This document shows positions 44,076-54,600 of a stretch of DNA of 64,000 nucleotides, in pieces. Under the pieces are notes generated by a model. The model made no database searches, was not told the DNA's origin, and saw only the letters and a list, made by a program, of their open reading frames with translations. Source of the DNA: UBA4466 sp963925035 (lineage in GTDB: Bacteria; Bacteroidota; Bacteroidia; Flavobacteriales_D; Crocinitomicaceae); assembly GCA_963925035.1 (NCBI GenBank), contig CAWUSK010000016.1, positions 21,786-85,785 on the forward strand, written 5' to 3'. Both the position numbers and the translations under genes were made by a program. Numbering within the stretch: the stretch's first letter is position 1; the number at the start of each line of letters is the position of its first letter.

Positions 44076-45503
44076 ATGAAAAGAGGTGATGTAATCACAG
44101 TTTCTATCACTGATTACGCATTTGGTGGTAAAGGAATTGCAAAAGTAGAGACTGAAAATGGTGAATATGTCATTTTTGTAGAAAACACGTTTCCAGGACA
44201 AACAGTTGAGGCGCGAATTGCAAAAAAACGCAAGCGCTATGCTGAGGCAAAATTGATAGAAATTAGCGAGCGTTCTTGCGTTGAGAAACCAATTGACTTT
44301 CAAGAGATCTCTGGTGGACCTTACATTTTCGTTCCAGTCGATATTCAAGAAAAACAGAAGAAAGATTCAACATTAGAAGTCTTTCGTCGCATAGGTGGAA
44401 TTGCTAATCCATTAGACTATTTTGATGAGTTTATTTCATCACCAAGTCACTATTTCTACCGCAACAAAATGGAATACAGTTTTTCGTCTATTGAGCACGA
44501 CATTCATACTGGCGAAGAAAAAGATGAAGCTTTTGCGCTAGGCTTCAAGAGAAGAGGTACTTGGTGGAAAGTTGAAACATTAGAAAAGCCCAGTGGACTA
44601 TTCGATGAGCAATGGGAAACTATTCTAAATGAACTTAGATTACTTCTTAAAGAAACAGGACTACCTGCATGGCATCCACCTAAAAAAACTGGATTTTTCA
44701 GACACATTGTCGTTCGAAAATCATTTGATCAAAATAAAATATTATTAAACTTTGTTACTTCATCCGTTGGTCTTGATGACTTTGATTCATCTATAGTCGT
44801 TAATTTTCTAAAAGAAAAATTAGGAGACCGATTAGCTGGAATTCAACATACAGTGAATGACAATGTTGCCGATCGATCCAAAATTGAAAACGGGCAATGC
44901 AAGTTACTTTACGGAAAAGATGTAGTTGTTGAAAAACTACTTGGTTTAAACTTTGAGATTTCAATGGAAAGTTTTTTTCAAACAAATCCTAAGTGTGCAG
45001 AACTTTTATACACCAAGGCATTGGACTATGTCTTCGAGGAAAACTTGAGCAAAGATGATGTTGTAATGGATTTATTCTGTGGAACAGGAACAATTGGACA
45101 GATTTTAGCTTCAAAAAATAATGACGTTAAAATAATAGGTGTTGATATCGTGGCAGAAGCCATTGAAGACGCTAAGCGAAATGCTAAACGAAACAACATT
45201 GAAGGAATCGATTTTTACGCTGCTGACGTCGGGAAATTCCTTAAAGAATACCCTAATTTTTCGGGAAAGATAAAAACAATAATTCTTGATCCACCACGCG
45301 CAGGAATTGCTCCAAAAACACTTTTAAAGGTAATTGAATTAGAAGCCGATAATATCGTTTACATCTCTTGTAACCCATCTACTCAGGCACGAGACACAGG
45401 TAGTTTAATCCAAGCTGGATATACTTTGGAGAAGATTTCATTAGTTGATCAATTTCCTCACACAGGACATATCGAGTCAATTGCAAAATACAAAAGAAAA
45501 TGA
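44076..45503 (+). CDS. rlmD: 23S rRNA m5U methyltransferase RlmD/TrmA family, without Fe-S cysteines
   Basis: The 475-residue SAM enzyme methylates a uracil C5 in RNA, by family 23S rRNA U1939. The N-terminal TRAM-like region is DYAFGGKGIAKVETENGEYV; the SAM motif is VMDLFCGTGTIGQILA; the catalytic block ILDPPRAGIAP and YISCNPSTQARD holds the nucleophile Cys. In E. coli-type enzymes a CxxxxxCxxC cluster site lies near residue 70; here the matching stretch (IDFQEISGGPYIFVPVD) has Ser and Pro instead. The exact RNA position is therefore uncertain. It overlaps cinA by four bases. Confidence 0.88.
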   Translation: MKRGDVITVSITDYAFGGKGIAKVETENGEYVIFVENTFPGQTVEARIAKKRKRYAEAKLIEISERSCVEKPIDFQEISGGPYIFVPVDIQEKQKKDSTLEVFRRIGGIANPLDYFDEFISSPSHYFYRNKMEYSFSSIEHDIHTGEEKDEAFALGFKRRGTWWKVETLEKPSGLFDEQWETILNELRLLLKETGLPAWHPPKKTGFFRHIVVRKSFDQNKILLNFVTSSVGLDDFDSSIVVNFLKEKLGDRLAGIQHTVNDNVADRSKIENGQCKLLYGKDVVVEKLLGLNFEISMESFFQTNPKCAELLYTKALDYVFEENLSKDDVVMDLFCGTGTIGQILASKNNDVKIIGVDIVAEAIEDAKRNAKRNNIEGIDFYAADVGKFLKEYPNFSGKIKTIILDPPRAGIAPKTLLKVIELEADNIVYISCNPSTQARDTGSLIQAGYTLEKISLVDQFPHTGHIESIAKYKRK

Positions 45504-46744
45504 ATGTAGAAATCATATCCATCGGCGATGAATTATTGATCGGTCAAACAATTAACACCAATGCGTCTTGGATAGGCTCTGAACTGGCACTTCGGGGAGC
45601 AAAAGTATCTCATTGCGCAGTGATTGAAGACAAAAAAGAGGCAATAACGAATGCTTTAGTTAGCGCTTTAAAAAGAGCAGATGTCGTAATCCTAACAGGT
45701 GGTTTAGGACCAACAAAAGACGACATTACAAAATATACATTGGCGGAATATTTCAAAACAGAATTGGTGATCAATGAAGATGTTTTGAGTCATGTTAGAA
45801 GTTTTTTCGAGAGACGGGGCAGAGAAATGTTGGATGTTAATATTCAACAGGCAGCACTTCCTAAATCAGCAAAAGTTTTGAAAAATAACGTCGGAACGGC
45901 CTCTGGAATGTTGTTTGAAATCGACGGAAAAACAGTAATTAGTCTACCTGGTGTTCCCTATGAAATGAAACACATCTTAACGACAAGTGGTTTTGATTTC
46001 CTTGTTGCTAAATACAAAGTTTCCAACTTATTCCATCGAACTATACATTTTCAAGGAATTGGAGAATCTTATTTGGCAGAAGCAATTTATGACATTGAAA
46101 TTCGTCTGGAAGAACATGGGATTAAATTAGCCTACCTACCTTCTCCTGGACTTGTGAGATTGCGATTCACTTCTACTCCACTTAACGAACAAATAGCACT
46201 CATAAACAGCGTAATTATTGAAATCCAGGAATTGCTTCCCCAACACGTTTTTGGTGAAGGAGAAATCACTTTAAATAAAGTAATTGGGGGGATACTTTTG
46301 GAACAAAAAGCAACTCTTGGAACAGTTGAAAGTTGCACAGGAGGTCAAATAGCGAAAGAAATAGCTCAAATAGCCGGTTCATCAGAATATTTTAATGGAA
46401 GTATAATTAGCTATTCAAACGATTTAAAAATCAACCTTGTTGGAGTAAATGCAGAATCAATTAAAAAAAATGGTGCGGTAAGCGAACAAGTTGTCACTGA
46501 AATGGCAATGAACGGTCGGAAATTATTAAATGTTGACTATTGCATCGCAACATCAGGTATATCAGGGCCTTCAGGAGGAAGTGAAGGAAAACCAGTAGGA
46601 ACTATTTGGATTTGTGTTGCTGGCCCTGATACTATTCACGCAAAAAAGTTTAACTTTGGGGACGATAGAGTTAGAAACATCAGAATCACGGGATTAACGG
46701 GATTGAATATGCTCCGTCAGATGTTGTTAAAAATAAATAAATAA
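45500..46744 (+). CDS. cinA: CinA family nicotinamide-nucleotide amidohydrolase
   Basis: The 414-residue two-domain protein has an N-terminal MoCF/COG1058 domain (ISIGDELLIGQTINTNASWI, VILTGGLGPTKDDITK) and a C-terminal CinA domain (GTVESCTGGQIAKEIAQIAG, SGISGPSGGSEGKPVGTIWI). It deamidates nicotinamide mononucleotide in pyridine-nucleotide salvage and is linked to competence in some bacteria. It follows rlmD with a four-base overlap. Confidence 0.94.
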   Translation: MNVEIISIGDELLIGQTINTNASWIGSELALRGAKVSHCAVIEDKKEAITNALVSALKRADVVILTGGLGPTKDDITKYTLAEYFKTELVINEDVLSHVRSFFERRGREMLDVNIQQAALPKSAKVLKNNVGTASGMLFEIDGKTVISLPGVPYEMKHILTTSGFDFLVAKYKVSNLFHRTIHFQGIGESYLAEAIYDIEIRLEEHGIKLAYLPSPGLVRLRFTSTPLNEQIALINSVIIEIQELLPQHVFGEGEITLNKVIGGILLEQKATLGTVESCTGGQIAKEIAQIAGSSEYFNGSIISYSNDLKINLVGVNAESIKKNGAVSEQVVTEMAMNGRKLLNVDYCIATSGISGPSGGSEGKPVGTIWICVAGPDTIHAKKFNFGDDRVRNIRITGLTGLNMLRQMLLKINK

Positions 46745-46763
46745 AAAAGTTAAAATTTCCTTG

Positions 46764-46791
46764 TTGGTTTAGGAAATAAATAGTTTCTTTG
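46764..46791 (+). promoter_or_regulatory. promoter of the rpmB-rpmG genes
   Basis: TTG (46764-46766), 17 bases, then TTTCTTTG, one mismatch from TAnnTTTG, followed by GCACCCG. The start codon is 39 bases beyond the box. Confidence 0.5.
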
Positions 46792-46830
46792 CACCCGCTT
46801 TTATAAGTCGGATTAAAAATAATATTAGAG

Positions 46831-47067
46831 ATGTCAAGAGTTTGTCAAATCACAGGAAAGTCAGTAATGGTTGGGAACAATGTTTCTCACTCGCAACGTA
46901 AAACGAAGCGTAAATTTTACCCAAATTTAATTACGAAAAAATTCTTTATTCCTGAGGAGAATGAGTTTATCACGTTGAAAATTTCATGTGCAGCGTTGAG
47001 AACAATTAATAAGAAAGGGATTTTCGTATGCATCAAAGAAGCACGCGAAAAAGGGTTTATAAAATAA
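46831..47067 (+). CDS. rpmB: ribosomal protein L28 (bL28)
   Basis: The 78-residue large-subunit protein reads MSRVCQITGKSVMVGNNVSHS, RKTKRKFYPNL and LKISCAALRTINKKGI. The zinc CxxC pair of C+ forms is absent, so this is a zinc-free form. It heads a set with rpmG and a DUF4295 gene, usual in Bacteroidota. Confidence 0.97.
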   Translation: MSRVCQITGKSVMVGNNVSHSQRKTKRKFYPNLITKKFFIPEENEFITLKISCAALRTINKKGIFVCIKEAREKGFIK

Positions 47068-47116
47068 TATTCTACCTCTTCCCAATTAAGGAATGTAGTT
47101 TAAAAAAGTAATTAAA

Positions 47117-47299
47117 ATGGCAAAAAAAGGAAATAGAGTCCAAGTTATTTTAGAGTGCACTGAGCACAAAGATTCTGGAATGGCAGGAACTTCTCGATAT
47201 ATTTCGACGAAAAATAGAAAGAATACTCCAGATCGTTTGGAGATTAAAAAGTTCAACCCAATTTTGAAGCGTTACACGATTCATAAAGAAATTAAATAA
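47117..47299 (+). CDS. rpmG: ribosomal protein L33 (bL33)
   Basis: The 60-residue protein reads MAKKGNRVQVILECTEHKDSG and then SRYISTKNRKNTPDRLEIKK. It has one Cys only, so it is the zinc-free form. It lies 49 bases after rpmB and nine before the DUF4295 gene. Confidence 0.96.
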   Translation: MAKKGNRVQVILECTEHKDSGMAGTSRYISTKNRKNTPDRLEIKKFNPILKRYTIHKEIK

Positions 47300-47308
47300 C
47301 TTTTAAAG

Positions 47309-47464
47309 ATGGCAAAGAAAGTAGTAGCAACCTTACAAAAAGGTGGAGGAAAAGAACATACGAAAGTAATTAAAATGATCAAGTCTGAAAAGACTGGGGC
47401 ATATGCTTTCAAAGAAGAAATAGTTCACAATGATAAAGTGCAAGATTGGTTCAAGAAAAACTAA
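47309..47464 (+). CDS. DUF4295 small basic protein
   Basis: This 51-residue, Lys-rich gene begins MAKKVVATLQKGGGKEHTKVI and ends VQDWFKKN. DUF4295 proteins regularly follow rpmB-rpmG in Bacteroidota and are thought to be ribosome-associated; the exact role is not known. The ATG at 47309 is nine bases after the rpmG stop. Confidence 0.9.
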   Translation: MAKKVVATLQKGGGKEHTKVIKMIKSEKTGAYAFKEEIVHNDKVQDWFKKN

Positions 47465-47489
47465 TCACTTTTGATTGATATATTTATTG

Positions 47490-47521
47490 AAGCTTCTGCC
47501 TATGGTAGGAGCTTTTCTTTT
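47490..47521 (+). terminator. weak hairpin between the DUF4295 gene and ftsY
   Basis: AAGCT and AGCTT pair with an inner CCTA/TAGG, leaving a four-base bulge, followed by T-rich sequence. It lies 26 bases after the DUF4295 stop and just before the ftsY ATG, so it may attenuate rather than end transcription. Confidence 0.35.
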
Positions 47522-47531
47522 TAAACAGATT

Positions 47532-48485
47532 ATGGCATTATTCAATCTCTTCTCGAAAAACAAAAAGGAATCTCTTGATAAAGGACTTGAACAAACGAAA
47601 CAAAGTTTTATTACTAAAATCGCGCGTTCTGTTGTTGGGAAATCAAAAGTAGATGCTGATGTACTGGACAACTTAGAGGAAATACTTATTACTTCTGATG
47701 TTGGCGTTGATACCACATTAAAAATAATTGAAAAGATTGAAGCTAGAGTAGCTCGGGACAAAGTCTTAGGAGTAGATGAATTAAACAAGGTTTTAAAAGA
47801 AGAAATCAGCGCATTACTGGAAGAAAACAATGCGATTGACAATGTTGATTTCTCCATCCCAAAACACGCTGAAGGGCCGCATGTAATAATGGTAGTTGGT
47901 GTGAACGGAGTTGGAAAAACAACTACGATTGGTAAACTGGCGCATCAGTTTAAATCTGCCGGAAAAAGTGTTGTACTTGGCGCATCTGACACATTTAGAG
48001 CGGCCGCAGTTGACCAACTTATTATTTGGGCAGATCGTGTTGGCGTTCCAATTGTTCAACAAGGAATGGGAGCTGACCCAGCTTCTGTAGCTTTCGATGC
48101 GTTACAATCTGCAAAAGCACAAAATGCGGATGTTGTAATTATCGATACAGCAGGAAGACTTCACAACAAAGTCAACTTAATGAACGAGTTAACTAAAGTG
48201 AAACGCGTAATGGACAAAGTTATTCCAAATGCTCCTCATGAAGTATTACTTGTCCTAGACGGCTCAACAGGTCAAAACGCCTACGAACAAGCGAAACAAT
48301 TTTCACTTGCAACGCAAATCACAGCTTTAGCAATCACAAAACTTGATGGCACTGCCAAAGGAGGTGTTGTAATAGGTATTTCAGATCAAATGAAAATTCC
48401 CGTTAAATACATTGGGGTTGGAGAAGGAATCAATGACCTTCAAGCATTCAATAAAATTGAATTTGTAGATTCTTTGTTTTCTTAA
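47532..48485 (+). CDS. ftsY: signal recognition particle receptor FtsY
   Basis: The 317-residue GTPase docks ribosome-SRP complexes at the inner membrane. G motifs are VVGVNGVGKTTTIGKL (G1), GASDTFRAAAVDQL (G2), DTAGRLHNKVNLMNEL (G3) and ITKLDGTAKGG (G4). The acidic A domain is short, as in many Bacteroidota. The frame opens at 47475 with TTG, but the ATG at 47532 (MALFNLFSKNKKES) fits the family start. Confidence 0.96.
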   Translation: MALFNLFSKNKKESLDKGLEQTKQSFITKIARSVVGKSKVDADVLDNLEEILITSDVGVDTTLKIIEKIEARVARDKVLGVDELNKVLKEEISALLEENNAIDNVDFSIPKHAEGPHVIMVVGVNGVGKTTTIGKLAHQFKSAGKSVVLGASDTFRAAAVDQLIIWADRVGVPIVQQGMGADPASVAFDALQSAKAQNADVVIIDTAGRLHNKVNLMNELTKVKRVMDKVIPNAPHEVLLVLDGSTGQNAYEQAKQFSLATQITALAITKLDGTAKGGVVIGISDQMKIPVKYIGVGEGINDLQAFNKIEFVDSLFS

Positions 48486-48530
48486 CTATCGAACATTGAT
48501 GACGGCGGAATGAATATTCAGTATGTTTTA

Positions 48531-48563
48531 TTGATTATTTGTTGATTATTTGTTGATTACTTG
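48531..48563 (+). repeat. three tandem 11-bp repeats
   Basis: TTGATTATTTG is followed directly by a second identical copy and by TTGATTACTTG, one base different. They sit between ftsY and the giant secreted peptidase gene, about 75 bases before its ATG. Confidence 0.8.
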
Positions 48564-48635
48564 TTAAGAGTTAATACACATTATTTAATAGTAGTTTTAT
48601 TTTTTTCAGTAAATTGGTCTTGCTAAAACTAAATT

Positions 48636-51600
48636 ATGAATAACAAACTATTGAATCTTAAATGGATTTTTCTGATCCTGTGCTTTTCTTTCTCCGTAAA
48701 AGCTCAAAATGTTAAAAAAATATACTTAAATCCAGTTGAGAAATCACTCAGTGATATTATGGCTTTTGGTACGCCTCAAATTAAAGCTATTGATTTCAAG
48801 ATATATCAAATTGACATCAATTCTTTAAAAAATCAAATGAACGGAGTTGGTTATATTGATGACAATACTTCTGGATTTGTTGCTGCTATCCAAATCCCGC
48901 TAGCAGATGGTTCAATGCATGAATTTCTTTCAAAAGAAAACAACACCATGGCACGCGAGCTAGCTGCTAATTTCCCCGAAATAAAGGCTTTCGATGGAAT
49001 TGGATCAGCAAATGGTGAAATTGCCAATTGGGACATTACACCGCATGGTTTTCATGCTATGATTTATATTCCTGGAAAAGGAACAGTATTTATTGACCCA
49101 ATAATTAAAGGGAATACAGAATATTATATAGTATACAAAAGAAAAGACTTCACTACCGATAAAGTAATGGAGTGTGGTTTGATTGATGAGCTTCCAAGCA
49201 CTCCGTCTTATACTGTGAAATCCGGATCTTGTGAATTACGAACGTATAGATTAGCCCTTGCTGCCACTGGTGAATATACAACTTTTCATGGAGGCACTGT
49301 AGCTTTAGCTCAAGCGGCACAAGTAACTTCAATGAACAGGGTCAACCAAGTGTATCAGCGTGAAATGGCAATCCGAATGAATATAATTGGAAATAACAAT
49401 CTAATAATATATACAAACGCGGGTTCTGACCCATATACGAACAACAATGGAGCAACGATGCTTGGTCAGAATCAAACAACCTGTGACGCTGTAATTGGTA
49501 GTGCAAATTATGATATTGGACACGTATTTAGTACCGGAGGAGGTGGTATCGCTCAACTTCAAAGCCCATGTTCAACAGGTAACAAAGCACGCGGAGTTAC
49601 TGGAAGCCCTGCGCCGGTAGGAGACCCGTTTGATATCGATTATGTTGCTCATGAAATGGGGCATCAATTTGGCGGTAATCATACTCAAAATAATAACTGT
49701 AATAGAAATAATGCAACAGCAATGGAACCTGGAAGTGCTTCCACAATTATGGGATATGCTGGAATTTGCGCACCAAATGTTCAAAATAATAGTGATGATT
49801 ATTTTCACTCAATAACCCTGCAAGAGATTGGAGCATTCATCACTGGAGGAGGACATACCTGCCCTGTTAAAACACCATTATCTAACAGTTCACCTTCAGT
49901 AACAACAAGCTCTGCCTCAGTTAGCGTTCCTATTTCAACTCCATTTTTTTTAACCGCAATCGGATCCGATCCGGACCCAGGGAACGTTCTCACATACACT
50001 TGGGAACAGATGAATAATCAAACATCTACTCAACCACCAGTTGCGACTTCAACAGGTGGTCCGAATTTCAGGTCTTATGATCCAACAACAAACCCAACTC
50101 GATATTTCCCGAACCTAAACTCTTTAAGCACTAACGGCCCTTACACATGGGAGGTCTTACCTTCTGTGGCTAGAACAATGAACTTTCGAGTGTCAGTTCG
50201 AGATAATGCTTCAGGAGGCGGCTGCAACAGCCAGGCAAATATCACTGTAACGACTGTCGCATCTGCAGGACCTTTCAATGTTACCTACCCAAATAACACC
50301 GGTATCACATGGGCTGGAGCTTCATCGCAGACAGTAACATGGACCGTGGCAGGAACCACAGCTGCTCCAATTAGTTGCGCAAATGTTGACATCCTCTTAT
50401 CAACGGATGGAGGCTTAACATACCCAACAGTACTTGCTTCGAATACACCTAATGACGGAACTCAAACGATCAATGTTCCGAACACCCCTTCTACAACTTG
50501 CAGAATTATGGTAGTTTGTTCAAATGGGAACTTCTTTGACATCTCCAATAATAATTTCACAATTACTGCAGCAACAAGTGACTACACTATTAATACTGCA
50601 CCCGCTTCAATTAGCATTTGTCAAGGAATCAATGCAGTTTATACCGTAAATACAGGTTCAATTGGTGGGTACTCAAGTAACATTAACCTTTCCGTATCTG
50701 GAGTTCCAGCTGGTGCAAATTCAAATTTCTCTGTAAATCCAGTAGTTCCAGGCAACTCAAGCACTTTAACTATTTCGAATACCGCAGGTGTAACTCCTGG
50801 TAGTTACAACCTAGTCATCACAGCTAATAGTGCTTCTGGAACAAAAACGAACAATGTTACTTTAATTGTATCAAGTGGAGCCCCATCAGCAGTTACACTT
50901 ACCGCACCAGCAAATGGAGCAACAGGAGTATCAATTCCAACTAGTTTTAGCTGGTCAACTTCAGCTGGAGCAACTTATCAGATACAAATATCAACGAATG
51001 TTGGATTTACTGCGATAGTTGACCAAGCAACAGGTTTAGCTACAACAACTTACAATTCGTCGCTTTTAAGCAACTCAACTACTTATTACTGGAGAGTGAG
51101 AGCAACGACAGGATGTGGCACATCAGCTTGGTCTTCAACTTTTAGTTTTACAACAGGTACTTGCTCTACAACAGTATCGCCTAATGTACCTGTTGCTATT
51201 ACTGCAACTGGCACACCTACCGTTACATCAACAATTACGATTCCCTCTTCTATTACAATTGCCGATATCAATGTTAAAAACATTACAGGTGTTCATACAT
51301 ATGTAAGTGATTTAACGGTTACATTATCGAGTCCTAGCGCAACTACTGTAACTCTTTGGAGTGGCATATGTACAACTTTAGATGATTTTAATTTGAACTT
51401 TGACGATGCCGCTGCTGCTGGAGCAATACCTTGTCCTCCAACGGGGGGTGGTACTCACCAGCCTGTAAATCCATTATCAGCATTTAATGGTGAAAATGCA
51501 GCTGGAGTTTGGACCTTAACCATCTCTGATGCTTTTGATGCAGATGGAGGATCTCTTAACAGTTGGTCTCTTGAAATATGTGGCGCTGCCTGCAGCCCTC

Positions 51601-54600
51601 CAGCAACACCTACAATTTCTGCAGGTGGTCCAACAACTTTTTGTACTGGTGGATCAGTTACACTTACTTCAAGTGCAACAACTGGAAATCAATGGTACAA
51701 TGGTGGAACATTAATAGCAGGAGCTACAGGACAAACATACTCGGTTACAGCATCTGGAAACTATACGGTTATCTCGACTGTTGGTTGTCCTTCGGCTGCT
51801 TCGGCTGCAACTTCAGTAACTGTTAATCCTACTCCAGCGACACCAACAATTTCAGCGGGTGGTCCAACTACTTTCTGCACGGGTGGTTCTGTGACATTGA
51901 CTTCTAGTTCTGCAACGGGTAACCAATGGTCATTGAATGGTTCGCCAATCGGTGGCGCAACGGCTCAAACATATGTAGCTTCTGCTGCAGGTAATTATAC
52001 AGTGATAGTTACAACAAGTGGCTGTCCTTCGGCTGCTTCGGCTGCAACTTCAGTAACTGTTAATCTTACTCCAGCGACACCAACAATTACTGCTGGTGGT
52101 GCAATAACTTTCTGTGCTGGTGGATCTGTTACATTGACGTCTAGTTCTTCAACTGGTAACCAATGGTATTTAAATGGCACTCTAATAGGTGGGGCAACAG
52201 CGCAAACTTATTCAGCAACGGCTGCAGGAAACTATACTGTTATTGTTACTACTTCAGGTTGTCCTTCTGCTGCATCTGCAGTAAGAAGTGTTACTGTTAA
52301 CCCTACTCCTGCAACTCCAACAATTACTGCGGGTGGTGCTACAACTTTCTGTGCTGGTGGATCTGTTACATTGACTTCTAGTTCAGCAACTGGAAACCAA
52401 TGGTATTTAAATGGTACTCTAATAGGTGGAGCAACAGCGCAAACTTATTCAGCAACGGCTGCAGGAAACTATACTGTTATTGTTACTACTTCAGGTTGTC
52501 CTTCTGCTGCATCTGCAGTAAGAAGTGTTACTGTTAATCCTACTCCAGCAACTCCAACTATTACTGCAGGTGGTCCAATTACTTTCTGTACTGGTGGTTC
52601 TGTAACGTTAACTTCAAGTTCAGCAACAGGTAACCAATGGTCATTGAATGGTACACCAATCGGTGGTGCAACTGCTCAAACATATGTAGCAAATGCCGCT
52701 GGTAACTATACAGTAATGGTAACAACTGCTGGTTGTCCGTCTGCGGCTTCTGCAGCTACGACTGCAACAGTAAACCCAACTCCAGCAACTCCAACTATTA
52801 CTGCAGGTGGTCCAATTACTTTCTGTACTGGTGGTTCTGTAACGTTAACTTCAAGTTCAGCAACAAGTAACCAATGGTCATTGAATGGTACACCAATCGG
52901 TGGTGCAACTGCTCAAACTTATTTCGCTTCTGCTGCAGGTAATTATACGGTGGTTGTCATCTCTGGTGGATGTACTTCTGCAGCTTCAGCAACGACCACT
53001 GTGACGGTTAACCCTACTCCAGTAATTACAGTAGGAACTGTTACTAATCCTTCTGCATGTGCAACTTCAACTGGATCTATCCAAGTGAATGGGTCAGCAA
53101 CCGGAATCGTTTCATGGACAGGAACAGTTAGTGGTAGTTCAGGCTCTGTTACTTTACCACATACGATAACCGGTCTTGCCGCTGGTACATATAATATTTC
53201 AATAAATAATGGAACTTGTCCTTCAAATGTTTTAGTGCAGGGATTAACTGATCCTTCTGCTCCAGCAACTCCAACAATTACAGCCGGTGGTCCAATTACT
53301 TTCTGTGCTGGTGGTTCTGTTACATTGACTTCTATTTCTGCAACTGGCAACCAATGGTCATTGAATGGAACTCCAATTGGCGGTGCAACTGCGCAAACTT
53401 ATGTAGCTTCTGCAACTGGCAACTACGCTGTCATAGTTGTTTCAGCTGGATGTACTTCATCAGCTTCAAATACAGTATCTGTTACAGTTAATCCAACACC
53501 TGCGACACCAACAATAACAGCTGGTGGTACTACAACGTTCTGCACTGGTGGTTCTGTAACGTTGACTTCAAGTTCTACAACAGGTAACCAATGGTCGCTT
53601 AATGGAACTCCAATCGGTGGTGCAACTGCCCAAACTTATGCCGCAACTGCTGCTGGTAACTATACAGTAATGGTAACAGGTACTTGTCCTTCTGCTGCTT
53701 CTGCAGCAACGACAGTGACAGTTAATCCAACACCTGCTACTCCAACAATTACTGCTGGTGGTCCAATTACTTTCTGTACTGGTGGTTCTGTTACACTGAC
53801 TTCAAGTTCTGCAACAGGTAACTTATGGTCATTGAATGGTACACCAATCGGTGGTGCAACTGCTCAAACGTATGTAGCTACTGCTGCTGGCAACTATACA
53901 GTAATGGTAACTGGTACTTGTCCTTCAGCATCTTCTGCAGCGACGACTGTAACAGTTAATCCAAATCCTGTAATTACTTTGGGTACTATAACAAATCCTT
54001 CTGCATGTGCTACTTCAACTGGATCTATCCAAGTGAATGGTTCTACTACAGGAATAGTATCATGGACAGGAACTGCATCTGGATCTTCCGGATCTGTTAC
54101 GTTACCATATACGATAAGTGGTCTTGCGGCAGGTACATACAATATTTCAATAAATAATGGAACTTGTCCTTCAAATGTTTTAGTGCAAGGATTAACTGAT
54201 CCTTCTGCTCCAGCAACTCCAACAGTATCTACTGGTGGTGCTACGACGTTCTGTACTGGTGGTTCGGTAACCTTGACTTCAAGTTCTGCAACTGGTAACC
54301 AATGGTCGCTTGATGGAACTCCAATTGGCGGCGCAACTGCGCAAACTTATGTAGCTTCTGCAACTGGTAACTACACAGTTGTAATCATTTCCGGAGGATG
54401 TACTTCATCCGCATCTTCAGGAATTACTGTTACAGTGAGTGCAACTTCAGTAATAACTGTAGGTACAGTAACTGACCCTTCATCATGCGCAACTGCAACA
54501 GGGTCTATTCAAGTGAATGGTTCTGCGACAGGTATTGTATCCTGGACTGGAACAGCTGCTGGATCTTCCGGATCCGTAACTCTTCCCTATGTGATTACAG

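Noticed and set aside
52943..53350. 135-codon minus-strand frame opposite the Ig-like repeats
   Set aside because: It repeats with the array and mirrors the biased codons of the coding strand; it has no start context and is a shadow.
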